Part shown: piece after piece, positions 9,592-19,806 of the stretch | How the letters are laid out: every line of letters starts with the position of its first letter | How positions within the stretch are numbered: the first letter of the stretch is position 1 | From: Paenibacillus sp. OVF10 | GTDB taxonomy: Bacteria; Bacillota; Bacilli; Paenibacillales; Paenibacillaceae | Direction: 5' to 3' | NCBI GenBank assembly: GCA_022836915.1 | Contig: CP094668.1 | Coordinates: 2,046,001-2,110,000 of the forward strand | DNA length: 64,000 nucleotides | Notes under the pieces: model-generated | The model's database searches: none | Told to the model about the DNA's origin: nothing | Seen by the model: only the letters and a program-made list of their open reading frames with translations | Program-made: the position numbers and the translations under genes

Positions 9592-11375
9592 ATGATGCGT
9601 CAAAGTGAAATGCTTGTCCCAACATTACGTGAAGCGCCAGCGGAGGCAGATGCGGCGGGACATCGCTGGTTACTGCGTTCCGGTATGATTCGCCAACTTG
9701 CTGCGGGAATTTACAGTTACCTGCCCCTTGGACGGCGTATATTGTTAAATGTTGAACGAATCGTTCGTGAAGAGATGGATCGTGCGGGATGTCAGGAAGT
9801 GTTGCTGCCAATTATGCAGCCTGCGGAGTTGTGGGAAGAATCCGGAAGATACACACAGTATGGTCCCGAATTGATGCGTCTGAAGGATCGTCATGCACGG
9901 GAATTTGCTCTTGGACCAACACATGAGGAAGTCGTAACCGCTTTAGCGCGGGACGAGGTGAGTTCGTATCGTAAGCTGCCATTCACCCTGTACCAGATCG
10001 GAACCAAGTTCCGGGATGAACGCCGTCCTCGATTTGGATTGCTGCGTGGACGTGAGTTCATCATGAAGGATGCGTACTCTTTTGCTTCGGACTGGGAAGA
10101 GCTTGATCGGACTTATCAGGCGATGAACACAGCGTACAGTCGCATTCTGGAGCGTTGTGGTCTGGACTATATCCGTGTTGAGGCTGACGCAGGAACGATT
10201 GGCGGTCAAGGGGAAACACACGAGTTCATGGCTCTTGCTGATGTGGGTGAGGACACAATTGTAACCTGCAAACATTGTGGATATGCTGCGAATCTGGAGA
10301 AAGCGGGTTATCAGACTTCTGGATATATTGAGAAAAAGAAGGAAGCTTGGAAGTTCCAGCCGACTTTGCGAGTTCAGACTCCATTCAAACGGATGAACAT
10401 TCAGGAGCGGAAAATGTAGTACGCATCTCCACACCTGGCGTTCGTACGATCGCAGAGTTAAGTTCCTTTGTGGGCAAAGGTGCTGAACATATGATCAAAA
10501 CGCTGCTTTATGTGGCGGATGGTCAGCTCGTCGCTGCGCTTGTGCGTGGAGATCATGAATTGAATGACATCGCATTAAAGCAGGTGTTGGGGGCAGAGGA
10601 ACTGATCCTTGCAGACGATGCAGCCATTGCCGCACATCCAAATCTGAAGGTAGGATTCCTGGGTCCGATTGGACTAAATCTGCCGATGGTAGTGGACGCT
10701 GACGTGGCAGTGATGAAGAGTGCAATTACAGGAGCCAATGAAGTGGATGTGCATGTTTCCGGCGTACGCCCAGGCATTGATTTTGCATTGGAGCGAGTAG
10801 AACGAATTCGCTTTGCTGCGGAAGGGGATGCTTGTCCAACATGTGGATCACCGCTTGTGTTTACCAAAGGTATTGAGGTTGGACACATTTTCAAACTGGG
10901 AACAAAATATAGTGATGCCATGGGCGCTTCATTCCTGGATCGTAATGGTCGGCAGTGTGCGCCAGTCATGGGATGTTACGGCATTGGCGTATCCCGCCTG
11001 ATGGCCGCAATAGCTGAGCAGTATGCAGGAGATGATGGCATAAGATGGCCTGCCGCTGTTGCGCCTTATGATGTGCATCTGATTACAGTAAGCTGGAAGG
11101 ATGAGCAGCAGCGTCAGCTCACCCTCGAACTGGAACAACAATTAATCGATGGCGGTTTCACCGTATTGGTTGATGACCGGGATGAACGTCCGGGTGTGAA
11201 ATTCAAGGATGCAGAGCTGATCGGATTGCCTGTGCAGATCGTTATTGGCCGAGGAGCAGCAGAAGGACAGGTTGAACTGGGATCACACGCACTTGCAGCA
11301 TCAGGTGAATCGAAACGAATCGCTTTGACCGCACAGGAGGCTGTGCTTTATGTGAAGGAACAACTCACTTCCTAA
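9592..11375 (+). CDS. proS: Prolyl-tRNA synthetase (one frameshift)
   Basis: Class II synthetase of the bacterial type with an editing insertion domain. Motif 2 is visible as [17 protein letters not shown]. The insertion domain follows, and the C-terminal anticodon-binding domain has [17 protein letters not shown]. The frame breaks at an A5 run at 10333-10337. One added A gives exactly 594 residues, so the break is most likely an error and not a pseudogene in this essential enzyme. AGGAG lies six bases before ATG 9592. A second ATG follows directly. Confidence 0.92.
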
Positions 11376-11851
11376 ATTCAGGGGATTTTCTAATTATATG
11401 AGTTCATATAATAGTACCGAATATGATGCGGTAGATGATTTTGATTGCTGAAATTCCAATGAGAGCATGAAAAAGAGGGCTATAGGCATGCAATTTGGTA
11501 GGATTTTATGAGTGATATCATACGAAATAACTATATTTGGACATATGTATTTAGTATACAAATGATTTTATGATTAAGGATTTGAAGATGATTATACGCA
11601 GGTGGATTTATGTGCAAGTATGCAATGTTGAGAAGACAGAGATGTCGAAATTAAATGTACAATAAGCGCATGAATACGGTAATTCCGGAGAGTTTTTATA
11701 TAGTTCGGTGTCGAAGGCACATGATAAAGTTGGTCCGTTATGGCCAAGCTGGGATTTATTTTTGCCTCAGATGATTGTCAGGATCAGCAGGATATGTCCA
11801 CAGGAAATGTTCAAGTATCTGATGTGGATTGATGTTTAAGAACGGAGATAC
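11376..11851. other. Region without a supported gene
   Basis: About 475 bases of AT-rich sequence. A plus-strand stretch near 11640-11835 is open for 40-60 codons in shifting frames and has an acidic possible C-terminus ending in DVD near 11835. No ribosome site or recognisable protein supports a gene. A decayed small ORF is possible. Confidence 0.4.
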
Positions 11852-11899
11852 AAAGGGTGTCCCCTTAACCAGTAATCTGGCCTGAGGGACACCCTTTTT
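11852..11899 (+). terminator. Intrinsic terminator
   Basis: AAAGGGTGTCCC (11852-11863) pairs with GGGACACCCTTT (11886-11897), followed by T's on the plus strand. On the minus strand it could also help end the 5'-nucleotidase transcript, although the T run is shorter there. Confidence 0.7.
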
Positions 11900-11972
11900 G
11901 TTGTGACAAGATAGATCCGTATGCTGATGCACTATAAGCGGTCATTCCTATATGCACTTTGCTTTGCTGAGC

Positions 11973-13770
11973 TTAAGAAGCTGCAGGCAATTTCAATTGT
12001 TGACCTGGATAAATCCAGTGTGGATTTTTGATATTGTTCAGCTTTTGCAATGCCTGCCAAGTTGTACCGTATTGTTTGGAGATAGAATACAGGGAATCTC
12101 CGGATTTCACAACATGCAGTTTGGCTGGAGCTGGTTTACTTGGTGTTGGTTTAGACGGTTTTTCCGGTTTTGGTGTTTCTGGTTTTGGCTTGGTTGGAGC
12201 TGGTGTTTCTGTTACCGGAGTTTCCGGCTCTACTGCAGGTTTTTTCGCTTCACTGATCCGACCATCTGTTTTGATGTCTACAGCGCCAAGCTTCTGCATG
12301 TAATTGATCAATGCTTCGTCCAGCGCGCCATACATACCCGTAGTTGGATATTTGGCAAACATGGTGTATTCGTCACCACCAACAGCTGTGAAATCATTGG
12401 TTGCCAGTGTATACGTTGCTTCCGGATCAAGGGCTTTATCACCCACGGTTACGGAATGTACACGGCTACCTTCTGCAGCGGAAGTGTCAATTTTGAACTT
12501 GATACCAGATACTTGTGGGAATCCACCGCTTGGTTCAGGGTAGGAAGCTACACCGACTTCAAGGGCTGCCAGAATATCGGACCCTTTCACTTCAAGGGTT
12601 ACCACTTGATTACCAAAAGGAAGCACTGTGATGATATCACCTTTGGTTACGATCCCTTTTTCGATGGAAGCACGGATACCACCACCGTTAGTCAATGCGA
12701 TATCGGCTTTGCTGACATCACGAATGGCATCTGCAAGCAGGTCACCCAGGTTAGTTTCTCCTGCACGTACCTGTTCACGTTTACCATCCAGCAGAATAGC
12801 TGTATTGGCTACTTCTTCTTTCAAGATAGGTTCTTGTTCTTTTTGAATGGAGTTTACGAGAGTTGCAACCTTCTCATTTGGTTTGATGTCTTTTGCTTCA
12901 GTTTCATCAATTAATGTTGCTTGTTTCTTCGTTACTTTACCACCGTCTACCCACAGATCGATGACACCGACGTAGTTAGTATATTCTCCTGCGCTTGCAA
13001 TCAATGTTCCGTTATCGGATACAAGGCCATCTTGCAGTACAGTGTGGCTGTGACCATCGATGAATACATCGATGCCAGGAACTTCTTTAACAACTTTAAA
13101 GCTAGTATCGGTACTGGACGCATCTTGTCCAAGGTGTCCCAGAACAACAACAACATCTACTTTGCTGCGGATTTCGTTCACCAGAACTTTAGCTTCCGCA
13201 GATGGATCTGTAATATCAAGACCTTCTACGTTTTTGGATTCGTTTTGTACAACGTTTCCGGTGTAGTCAAAGCGATGATACCAATCTTCACGCCATCGAC
13301 TTCTTTAATGAGATAAGGATCGAAGAGACGTGTTCCGTCTTTTTCTTCACATTGGCACTCAGCATGGGGAAGTTCATCATGTCCGCCAGTTCGATCAGAC
13401 GATCCGAACCGTAGTTGAATTCGTGGTTACCCGGTACGATGGCTTGGTATCCCATTTCATTCATGACTTTCACGATGCTCTCACCATTCACAAGAGTGGC
13501 AAATGTTGTACCATGCACAGCATCTCCAGCATCGAGCAAGAGTGTGTTAGGGTTTTCGCTACGATATTTGTCAGCGATTCCAGCTACTTTGGCAAAACCC
13601 ATAGCAGGTGAAGATTCAACTGCACGGGCATGCGTATCATTCGTATGTAGAATGGTAATGTGTTTACCTGTGCCCGGAGTGGTATCCGTTGCAGCTGCGG
13701 CAATACCTACACTGCCAAACAGCAAACAGACCGTTAGCAGAAGTGAAACGTAATTCTTCCAGATTTTCAT
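11973..13770 (-). CDS. Secreted 5'-nucleotidase / metallophosphoesterase with C-terminal LysM (two frameshifts)
   Basis: UshA/YfkN-type enzyme that hydrolyses nucleotides outside the cell. From ATG 13770 it has a signal peptide ending in AAAA. The metal-site motifs are [24 protein letters not shown] and DGHSH, followed by the 5_nucleotid_C domain ([22 protein letters not shown]). A Pro/Lys/Thr-rich wall-spanning linker leads to one LysM domain ([17 protein letters not shown]) that should tether it to peptidoglycan. The frame is lost twice, at T runs 13340-13344 and about 13229-13235. Adding one base at each gives 599 residues. Confidence 0.88.
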
Positions 13771-13832
13771 ATGAATCCGAAACCTCCCAAAATAATAATC
13801 TACTTGAGCGTTTACATAGCTCACGTAGTATT

Positions 13833-14357
13833 TTAACAGACTATTATTAGGAAATCTCGCGAATTACGTAAAAATACGTAACCTGAAAGTGACATGTAAA
13901 TCTGCTGTTGGAAAATATAATCTTCGGAAAGAACGTATGTTCTTAAAGTGTGTAAAAAATGCTGCGCTTCACGCGGCAGTCCGGTACGTAAACAAAATTT
14001 CTCCAAAGATTCTTCCGGTTCAGGCATCACTCCGGAGGTTAGCAATTGAATGGCAAAACGATTGGCCTGTCTTTCCAGCTTGCCTGGAGCAAAATAGGAA
14101 TGTTCCTCCAGAAAGAATCGATTAATCCCTTTATGAAGCCGGTCATGACCAAGCTCATGGGCGCACACGAACCTTTGCCATTCCGGCGGCAAATCATTGT
14201 GTATGACGATAAACCTGCGCCGGAGCTTGCGAAAGTAGAGTCCCTTGGTGGACTTCCCCAAATTGGTGAAACGAATCTGTATTCCAACCGCGCGGGCAAT
14301 GCTGAACGGGCAGTTGGTCCGGTGTTTTCGAATCAGCTTTGTTACGATGTCATCCAT
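13833..14357 (-). CDS. ImmA/IrrE-type metallopeptidase
   Basis: Zinc peptidase of 174 residues with the HEXXH motif as HELGHDRLH. Family members (ImmA of ICEBs1, IrrE) cleave or antagonise an XRE repressor. The adjoining upstream XRE gene, same strand, 42 bases away, is the expected partner. An FY(F)xAPG-like segment (HSYFAPGKLERQANRFA) after the HEXXH region fits the family. I infer derepression of phage-like genes, possibly the tail locus about 11 kb away, but the sequence does not show the target. Confidence 0.85.
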   Translation of the reverse strand: MDDIVTKLIRKHRTNCPFSIARAVGIQIRFTNLGKSTKGLYFRKLRRRFIVIHNDLPPEWQRFVCAHELGHDRLHKGINRFFLEEHSYFAPGKLERQANRFAIQLLTSGVMPEPEESLEKFCLRTGLPREAQHFLHTLRTYVLSEDYIFQQQIYMSLSGYVFLRNSRDFLIIVC

Positions 14358-14399
14358 ATGATCTCACCTGCTGCCTCATTAAATTCAGTGGGTCATGCC

Positions 14400-14839
14400 T
14401 CATGGGCGATTGTCCGATTCGTCTGTCTTTTTGCGTTTGTTCATCTGTTTGGCTTCCCAGAACAGACCTGTCAGTACATCCTTGATTCGTTTCTTGTCCT
14501 CTTCATCGAGTGGAATGCCGTCAAACATCAGATCATCATCGTCCTCCAGCATCTTTTTGAAATCACGACGGTCTTTGTATGTAGCCCATTCCGGCACGTC
14601 CTGAAGTTCAGCAGCACTCCCTGGTTCAATATAACCGGCTTGCTTCATCATCTCTGTATAGGGCACCGAGAGTGCATCTGAAATCTTGCGGATGGTCGCT
14701 GGTTTCGGCACACCCGGACCCCATTCTCAATACGTGAAATCTGTGAGTTGCTTATTCCGGCTGCTTCGGCGAGCTGATTGATGCTGTATCCCTGTTGCTC
14801 GCGCAGTTGTTTCATATAAGGACCAAAAGCGTGCTCCAC
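14400..14839 (-). CDS. XRE-family repressor (one frameshift)
   Basis: HTH_3 regulator starting at GTG 14839 (AAGGAG 11 bases upstream). Residues 7-45 give a clear helix-turn-helix: MKQLREQQGYSINQLAEAAG followed by ISNSQISRIENG. The frame breaks at the C/G run near 14715. One added G restores GVRGVPKPATIRKISDAL and a 146-residue protein with an acidic C-terminal half. It pairs with the ImmA peptidase as in ImmR/ImmA modules. A leader-type repeat (14877-15074) lies just upstream in the same orientation. Confidence 0.85.
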
Positions 14840-14876
14840 AATTATGCCAACTCCTTCGATTCGTACAAGTGCTTGA

Positions 14877-15074
14877 GTTATAAATTAAGAGAGCTCGTGC
14901 TGCACAGATCACTCCGATGACAGAACAACCTTCCGATCGCTGTTATCCCCGAATTTCCTGAATGTATATCTTCATAGGTGGAATTTCGGTGATAAAGGCG
15001 AACGCTTCGCTTCTTCAGGTTCTTTCTGTCCTCTCCGTTAACGTGCATATCTAATCCACATCTTAACTTATAAA
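14877..15074 (-). repeat. Structured leader repeat, copy 1 (minus orientation)
   Basis: Copy of the dispersed element described in the findings. Read on the minus strand it has GGAGAGGACAGAAAGAACCT, the GCGAA-GCG-TTCGC hairpin, an ATCACCGAAATT/AATTCGGGGAT stem and GGATAACAGCGATCGGAAGG. Its ends are inverted repeats (TTATAA-TTAAG at 14878-14889 and 15062-15073). It ends 38 bases before the XRE start. Confidence 0.85.
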
Positions 15075-15265
15075 AATCAAATGACTTATACGGAAGTTCA
15101 TTAATTAAACAGTACTATAACGTATATATACCATTAGGTAAAGAGATATGAAACAATTATGCCAAAAGGCATAGGAAATGAGAGCGAAGGTTTTATTTTA
15201 TCGTCAAAACGAACCAAAATGAAGGTTTACTCCGATCTCCAGAAAGTGGTATCCTCAAATAGAAA

Positions 15266-15284
15266 TACGAACACTATACGAACA
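15266..15284. promoter_or_regulatory. Direct repeat TACGAACA x2, candidate operator
   Basis: TACGAACA occurs at 15266-15273 and 15277-15284, one helical turn apart, between the XRE gene and the divergent ArpU-like gene. A repressor operator is plausible. The rest of 15075-15535 shows no gene. Confidence 0.35.
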
Positions 15285-15535
15285 AAATGTAAAGTTGAGG
15301 CAGAGCGTGTGTTTTGTAATCACCTTCTGAAAAGTTGAATTCCCCGGATTATAGCAGTTTGGAGTGATTCCAAAAGGCAACAGGGGGAAATTAAAAAAAT
15401 GTCGTTACTTTTTTGGAAAACTGGACAACTCTATGAATAAGAGCGTTTTGCCATCGTGCAAAGAACGATTGCAAAACAACATGACGTGAACGATAGAGTG
15501 AGTGATATGAAGAATACTAAAGGAGGAAGATAAAT

Positions 15536-16018
15536 ATGGAATTGATGCTGCCCGAATTGGACCGACGCAAAACGCAAACAGCTGTTGAAGCTGCACTGGA
15601 AAAATACCGAATCTATAAAACCATAGCATTTGAAGAACGAGAGGTTATGGTGACGGCAAGTTATGCCGAGCGTTTCCACGGTGCAACCAATGTGACGGGG
15701 GATTCCACGGCGAGAACGGCGATCTACAATGTGGACGTGCAGCGCGCACGTCAGGCATACTGCGATACGATTGATTTTGTTGTATCCCGGCTGAGTGAAA
15801 AGGAACGTGTACTCGTCTGTGAACGATATCTGAAAGACGATGATGTGTTTGACTATAAAGTGTATAACCATGTGTTTGATCCGCCTGTCAGCAAGGATAC
15901 GTATACGAAGATTCGTACACGTGCTTTCTACAAAATGGCGCTGGCTCTGTCAGATCGAGGTCTGATTAATATGGAGCCTTTGTCTGTGTCCCGCAAAGAG
16001 CGACAGAAGCTGGGCTGA
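15536..16018 (+). CDS. ArpU-family phage transcriptional regulator
   Basis: The 160-residue protein resembles ArpU-type regulators of phage late genes, which are small sigma-like activators. The N-terminus reads LPELDRRKTQTAVEAALEKYRIY, given here in parts because of length: LPELDRRKTQ then TAVEAALEKYRIY. A C-terminal SKDTYTKIRTRAFYKMALAL segment looks like a region 4-type helix-turn-helix. A strong site (AAAGGAGGAAG) precedes ATG 15536. It is divergent from the XRE/ImmA pair, so the three form a phage-style control unit with no other phage gene beside it. Confidence 0.75.
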   Translation: MELMLPELDRRKTQTAVEAALEKYRIYKTIAFEEREVMVTASYAERFHGATNVTGDSTARTAIYNVDVQRARQAYCDTIDFVVSRLSEKERVLVCERYLKDDDVFDYKVYNHVFDPPVSKDTYTKIRTRAFYKMALALSDRGLINMEPLSVSRKERQKLG

Positions 16019-16117
16019 GTGAGCGATTGAAGAAGTTGATCCTTTAATATCCAGGGTGGATTGGTTACAATAGTTGAACAAACCACAGTTGGCACAGCCA
16101 AAGGAGAGAAGTCTGCG

Positions 16118-17785
16118 ATGTCGGAAGAAGTCGGAATGCAGGAAATGATCACGTTGAAGACAATCGCGGAAACGCTCAATACGTCCAATGATCTGAACTT
16201 AATGCTGGATACCGTGGTCGGCAAATTACTGGAGTTGACCGGATTAACGGCAGGCTGGATGTTTCTAATTAATGAACGTGGAGACTATACCTGTGTTTCG
16301 GATTACAATCTGCCCCCGGCATTACTGCGTAAAAATAAGGAGCCCATGCGAACGGGTACCTGCTGGTGTGTGAACCGCTTTAAGGATGGTCAACTCAATC
16401 ATGCGGTCAACATCATTAACTGTAAACGGTTGGAGGATGCTGTTGAATTCCAATGGGGAGATACCCATGATATTACCCACCATGCAACCGTCCCGTTAAG
16501 GTCAGGTGAGAAGATGCTGGGCCTGCTCAACGTTGCTGCGCCAGCCAAGGAACATTTCAGCGACAGTGAACTGGCACTGTTACAGGGCGTGGCATACCAG
16601 ATTGGTAGTGCGATAGAACGGATGAGATTGTATCGTGCGGAGCAGCGACGGGCTGATCTGTATGCCAAGCTGGGGGAGTTCAGCACGGCCTTGGGTCTTG
16701 CAGTGAACGAATGCAGCAATTCTGATACTTTTTCTTTAAAAGTTGTACAGCTGCTTGGGCAGCATTATGATTGGCCTTTTGCTACAATTATTCAGCAGAA
16801 AAACGGAATGTTCGTTTTGCAGGCAGCCTATGCAGATGATAAGGTTCGAACGTTATCAAGTACTCCGTTATCTTCAGAAGTGACGAGCCACATTAACCAT
16901 ATAATCAATAGTCATCGTGTAACATCTTTGTCTGGGACAGAGATCGCTGAGATATTTACCTTGTGCAAGCCTGACGAGACTATGAATTCCATTGCCTCGG
17001 GAATTGCTGCTCCCCTTCCATACCATACGCCAGGGGAAACGGGGATTCTGGTGATCGGAATAGGAACATCAGGTCCTGCGCAGGCGGACCGTGAAGTGCT
17101 GGAGGCAGTGGCTGAACATATTGCTGCCTCATGGGAGAGTCTGAAGCTGGCGGAGAATCGCCGCGAACTGGCACGACTCGAAGAGAGGAACCGGTTGGCT
17201 CGCGATCTGCATGATTCGGTTAATCAGATTTTATTTTCACTGTCGTTAACGGCTAAAGGCGCGGAAAGTATGTTATCCGGCTCCGAGCAGCTGCACCCGG
17301 CAGCGGAAGCGATGAAGGATATTCGGGCTTTGTCTCAGGAGGCTCTCAAGGAAATGCGCGCATTGATTATGCAGCTCCGTCCCGCGGGACTGGAAGCAGG
17401 GCTGCTCCATGCGCTACAGGAATACGGCACCAGCCAGGGGCTTCAAGTGGTGATGAATCGGACGGGAACGCGGTCTTTACCGCGTAATATAGAAGAAGCA
17501 TTGTGGCGAATCGGACAGGAAGCGCTGAATAATGTACGGAAACACGCTGATGTTTCTTCTGCTGAGGTCACCCTCAAGTTAAGTGATCATGAAGTGGTGT
17601 TCACCGTCACAGATCAGGGAAAAGGTGGTGCGAACAGGCCAAAAGTGTCGTCTGGAAGCTCGCTTGGCCTGTCCATTATGAAGGAACGGGCCCAATCGCT
17701 CGGGGGCAGCTTAGAAATAGTGAGTTCTCCCCGCAAGGGAACAACAGTAACGGCAGTCATTCCACTTCCGTTCGAATCTGTATAA
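16118..17785 (+). CDS. GAF-domain sensor histidine kinase (NarL-partner type)
   Basis: Two-component sensor without obvious membrane segments. From ATG 16118 (AAGGAGA upstream) it has a first GAF domain at about residues 20-165, with a Cys/Trp-rich stretch (TGTCWCVNRF). A second GAF-like region lies at about 190-350. The HisKA_3 dimerisation box is ERNRLARDLHDSVNQI and the HATPase_c domain has N-box EALNNVRKHA and G-box DQGKGG. The phospho-acceptor His is in RDLHDS. It lies 17 bases before its response regulator. The signal is unknown. A TTG 57 bases upstream is a weaker start. Confidence 0.88.
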   Translation: MSEEVGMQEMITLKTIAETLNTSNDLNLMLDTVVGKLLELTGLTAGWMFLINERGDYTCVSDYNLPPALLRKNKEPMRTGTCWCVNRFKDGQLNHAVNIINCKRLEDAVEFQWGDTHDITHHATVPLRSGEKMLGLLNVAAPAKEHFSDSELALLQGVAYQIGSAIERMRLYRAEQRRADLYAKLGEFSTALGLAVNECSNSDTFSLKVVQLLGQHYDWPFATIIQQKNGMFVLQAAYADDKVRTLSSTPLSSEVTSHINHIINSHRVTSLSGTEIAEIFTLCKPDETMNSIASGIAAPLPYHTPGETGILVIGIGTSGPAQADREVLEAVAEHIAASWESLKLAENRRELARLEERNRLARDLHDSVNQILFSLSLTAKGAESMLSGSEQLHPAAEAMKDIRALSQEALKEMRALIMQLRPAGLEAGLLHALQEYGTSQGLQVVMNRTGTRSLPRNIEEALWRIGQEALNNVRKHADVSSAEVTLKLSDHEVVFTVTDQGKGGANRPKVSSGSSLGLSIMKERAQSLGGSLEIVSSPRKGTTVTAVIPLPFESV

Positions 17786-17802
17786 AGTCAGGGGAAGAAG
17801 AG

Positions 17803-18537
17803 ATGCCGATTACGATTTTGCTCGCAGATGATCATGCGATGGTGAGACGAGGGCTGCACGTTTTTTTGACCACACAGCAAGACATGGAAGTTGTTGGTGA
17901 AGCATCGAACGGGCAGGAAGCTCTGGCGCAGGCGGAATTGTTAAAACCTGACGTGGTATTAATGGATCTGCATATGCCGGTCATGGACGGAATCGAAACA
18001 GCCAGACGGCTGCGTGCATTAATGCCAGGAACGCGAATTATTGTGCTCACATCGTTTTCGGATCAGGATCATGTGGTTCCTGCTGTGCGCGCAGGGGTGA
18101 AAGGATATCTACTCAAGGATATTGAACCGGAGGATCTGGCTGTGGCCATTCGCAATGTGCATGCAGGTCAGGTAGAATTGCATCCCGCCGCAGCAGGTCA
18201 ATTGATGCATGTGATGGCTTCATCCGATTGGTCTATAAATGAACAGCAACCACAGCATATACCGACAGATCAGTCAGCAGACAGTCAAATTCAAGAGCTG
18301 AAGCAGGTTGGAAAATCAAATGAAACATCCTTTGGTGGTCCGGATATGCTTACTCGCCGTGAACAAGAGGTATTGGGGCTGATTGCTCAAGGATTGAGCA
18401 ACAAGGAAATTGCAGTTCAATTGGTCATCACCGAAAAAACGGTCAAAACACATGTCAGTCATCTGCTCGACAAACTGGGTCTGGCGGATCGGACACAAGC
18501 GGCTCTTCATGCCGTAAGAAATGGCTGGGTCGTGTGA
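17803..18537 (+). CDS. NarL/LuxR-family response regulator
   Basis: Receiver domain at residues 1-125 with acidic pair Asp9/Asp10, phospho-acceptor Asp55 in VVLMDLHMPVMDG and Lys in GYLLKD. A Gln/Ser-rich linker of unusual length (about residues 140-180) follows. The C-terminal LuxR helix-turn-helix reads LTRREQEVLGLIAQGLSNKE. Cognate to the sensor kinase immediately upstream. The operon ends at a terminator 35 bases on. Confidence 0.93.
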   Translation: MPITILLADDHAMVRRGLHVFLTTQQDMEVVGEASNGQEALAQAELLKPDVVLMDLHMPVMDGIETARRLRALMPGTRIIVLTSFSDQDHVVPAVRAGVKGYLLKDIEPEDLAVAIRNVHAGQVELHPAAAGQLMHVMASSDWSINEQQPQHIPTDQSADSQIQELKQVGKSNETSFGGPDMLTRREQEVLGLIAQGLSNKEIAVQLVITEKTVKTHVSHLLDKLGLADRTQAALHAVRNGWVV

Positions 18538-18571
18538 CCAATTCCGACATATGTTCATACTTAAGTCGTAT

Positions 18572-18598
18572 AAACTCAACCTAAAGGTTGAGTTTTTT
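18572..18598 (+). terminator. Intrinsic terminator of the two-component operon
   Basis: AAACTCAACC / GGTTGAGTTT stem with a four-base loop and a run of T's. Confidence 0.85.
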
Positions 18599-18725
18599 GG
18601 TATTTCAAGTTAAGTCTATCTGCTGACGATTTGGATGCAAAAGAAAGGTAAGATAAGAGTAGAAATAACAGATCGGTTGAAACATGAGAGTTTAAATTAT
18701 TAAAAAACCAAGGAGAGTGACATGA

Positions 18726-19301
18726 ATGAATATTGTTATTTTGGCAGGCAGCAATCGGAACAATGCAACCAGTACACGTCTGGGAGAGTATGCTGTGGAG
18801 ATTATTCGCGGTCAGGGACATCAGGCCAGCCTGTTTGATCTGTATCAGAAGCCACTTCCATTCTACGCGCCAGATGAAAAGCAGGCGGATCATGAACATC
18901 TGGCAGACCTGAACACACGTATGCTCGCGGCAGATGCCATCATCCTGTCTACACCAGAGTATCACGGCAGTATTAGCGGTGTGCTCAAAAATGCACTGGA
19001 TCACCTGAGTCAGGCTCATTTCAGCGGCAAGCCCGTCCTGTCCATCAGCTCCTCTGGTGGAGCGGTGGGGGTAAGTTCGCTTTTACAACTACAAGCGATT
19101 GTTCGCAATCTGCATGGCATCAATGCCCAGGAGTGGATTTCCATTGGTGGTGCGCAGCGTAGACGATTCGAAGCAACATTTGACGGATACGAAGAGTACG
19201 AAGGTAGTCAGGATATAGAGGACCGGGTGCAGCGGGTTATTGGATCGTTTTTAAGTCTGGCCCTGACGTTAACGAATGCGCGGAATTCAATCATGAGTTG
19301 A
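18726..19301 (+). CDS. NADPH-dependent FMN reductase family protein
   Basis: Flavodoxin-like reductase of 191 residues. The phosphate-binding loop LAGSNRNNATSTRLGEYA is at the N-terminus. STPEYHGSISGVLKNALDHL is the family's FMN-contact region, and SSGGAVG follows. It probably reduces FMN or quinone/azo substrates with NADPH; the substrate cannot be read. AAGGAGAGTGAC precedes the ATG at 18726. It is followed 46 bases later by two glyoxalase-fold genes, so a detoxification operon is plausible. Confidence 0.85.
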   Translation: MNIVILAGSNRNNATSTRLGEYAVEIIRGQGHQASLFDLYQKPLPFYAPDEKQADHEHLADLNTRMLAADAIILSTPEYHGSISGVLKNALDHLSQAHFSGKPVLSISSSGGAVGVSSLLQLQAIVRNLHGINAQEWISIGGAQRRRFEATFDGYEEYEGSQDIEDRVQRVIGSFLSLALTLTNARNSIMS

Positions 19302-19347
19302 GGACAAACGAAGATGAAATTGGGAAAAGGAAAAGAGGTTGAGCATA

Positions 19348-19806
19348 ATGATTACAGGCATATTTGAAACACATCTAAACGTGACGGATCTGGAGAGATC
19401 CCATCATTTCTATGAAACGGTCCTGGGTTTACCCCATGCTTATGGTCAGAAAGAACGTGGGAACTCCTTCTACTGGATTGGTGGAAAAGGCAATGCCATG
19501 TTGGGATTGTGGCAAAAGGAACCTTCCGAGGTGAATCGTCAGCACTTTGCTTTTCATGTATCTCTGGAGGATATGAAACATGCAGTGGCTCACTTGGAGA
19601 ACAAAGGAATCAAGACAAGCAACTTCCTGGATGATGATATCGGTGAACTGTACGTCTTCGGCTGGATGCCTGCGGTATCTGTGTATTTTACCGATCCGGA
19701 TGGGCATTCGCTTGAATTCATCGCCATGCTCCCGGATGAAGCGAAGCCTGAGCTAGGCATGGTGCCGTGGAGTCAGTGGGAGGAGATGCAGGAGAAGACC
19801 GTATGA
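19348..19806 (+). CDS. VOC (glyoxalase-fold) family protein
   Basis: Vicinal-oxygen-chelate protein of about 152 residues from ATG 19348 (AAGAGG nine bases upstream). It shows the paired beta-alpha-beta modules: HLNVTDLERSHHFYETVLGL, then a second half with HFAFHVSLEDM and VYFTDPDGHSLEFIA. Candidate metal ligands are His in THLNV, His in HFAFHV and Glu in LEFIA. Fosfomycin-resistance-like or dioxygenase members share this pattern, so the reaction is open. Its stop overlaps the start of the next VOC gene (ATGATGA), indicating coupling. Confidence 0.8.
   Translation: MITGIFETHLNVTDLERSHHFYETVLGLPHAYGQKERGNSFYWIGGKGNAMLGLWQKEPSEVNRQHFAFHVSLEDMKHAVAHLENKGIKTSNFLDDDIGELYVFGWMPAVSVYFTDPDGHSLEFIAMLPDEAKPELGMVPWSQWEEMQEKTV

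Noticed and set aside
11952..12914. Long plus-strand open frame opposite the 5'-nucleotidase
   Set aside because: Antisense shadow of a well-supported enzyme. The protein is Phe/Cys-rich with no domain sense.
15266..15284. LexA-type (CGAAC...GTTCG) box
   Set aside because: The half-sites are direct, not inverted, so they do not fit the Gram-positive LexA/DinR box. Kept only as a possible operator for another repressor.
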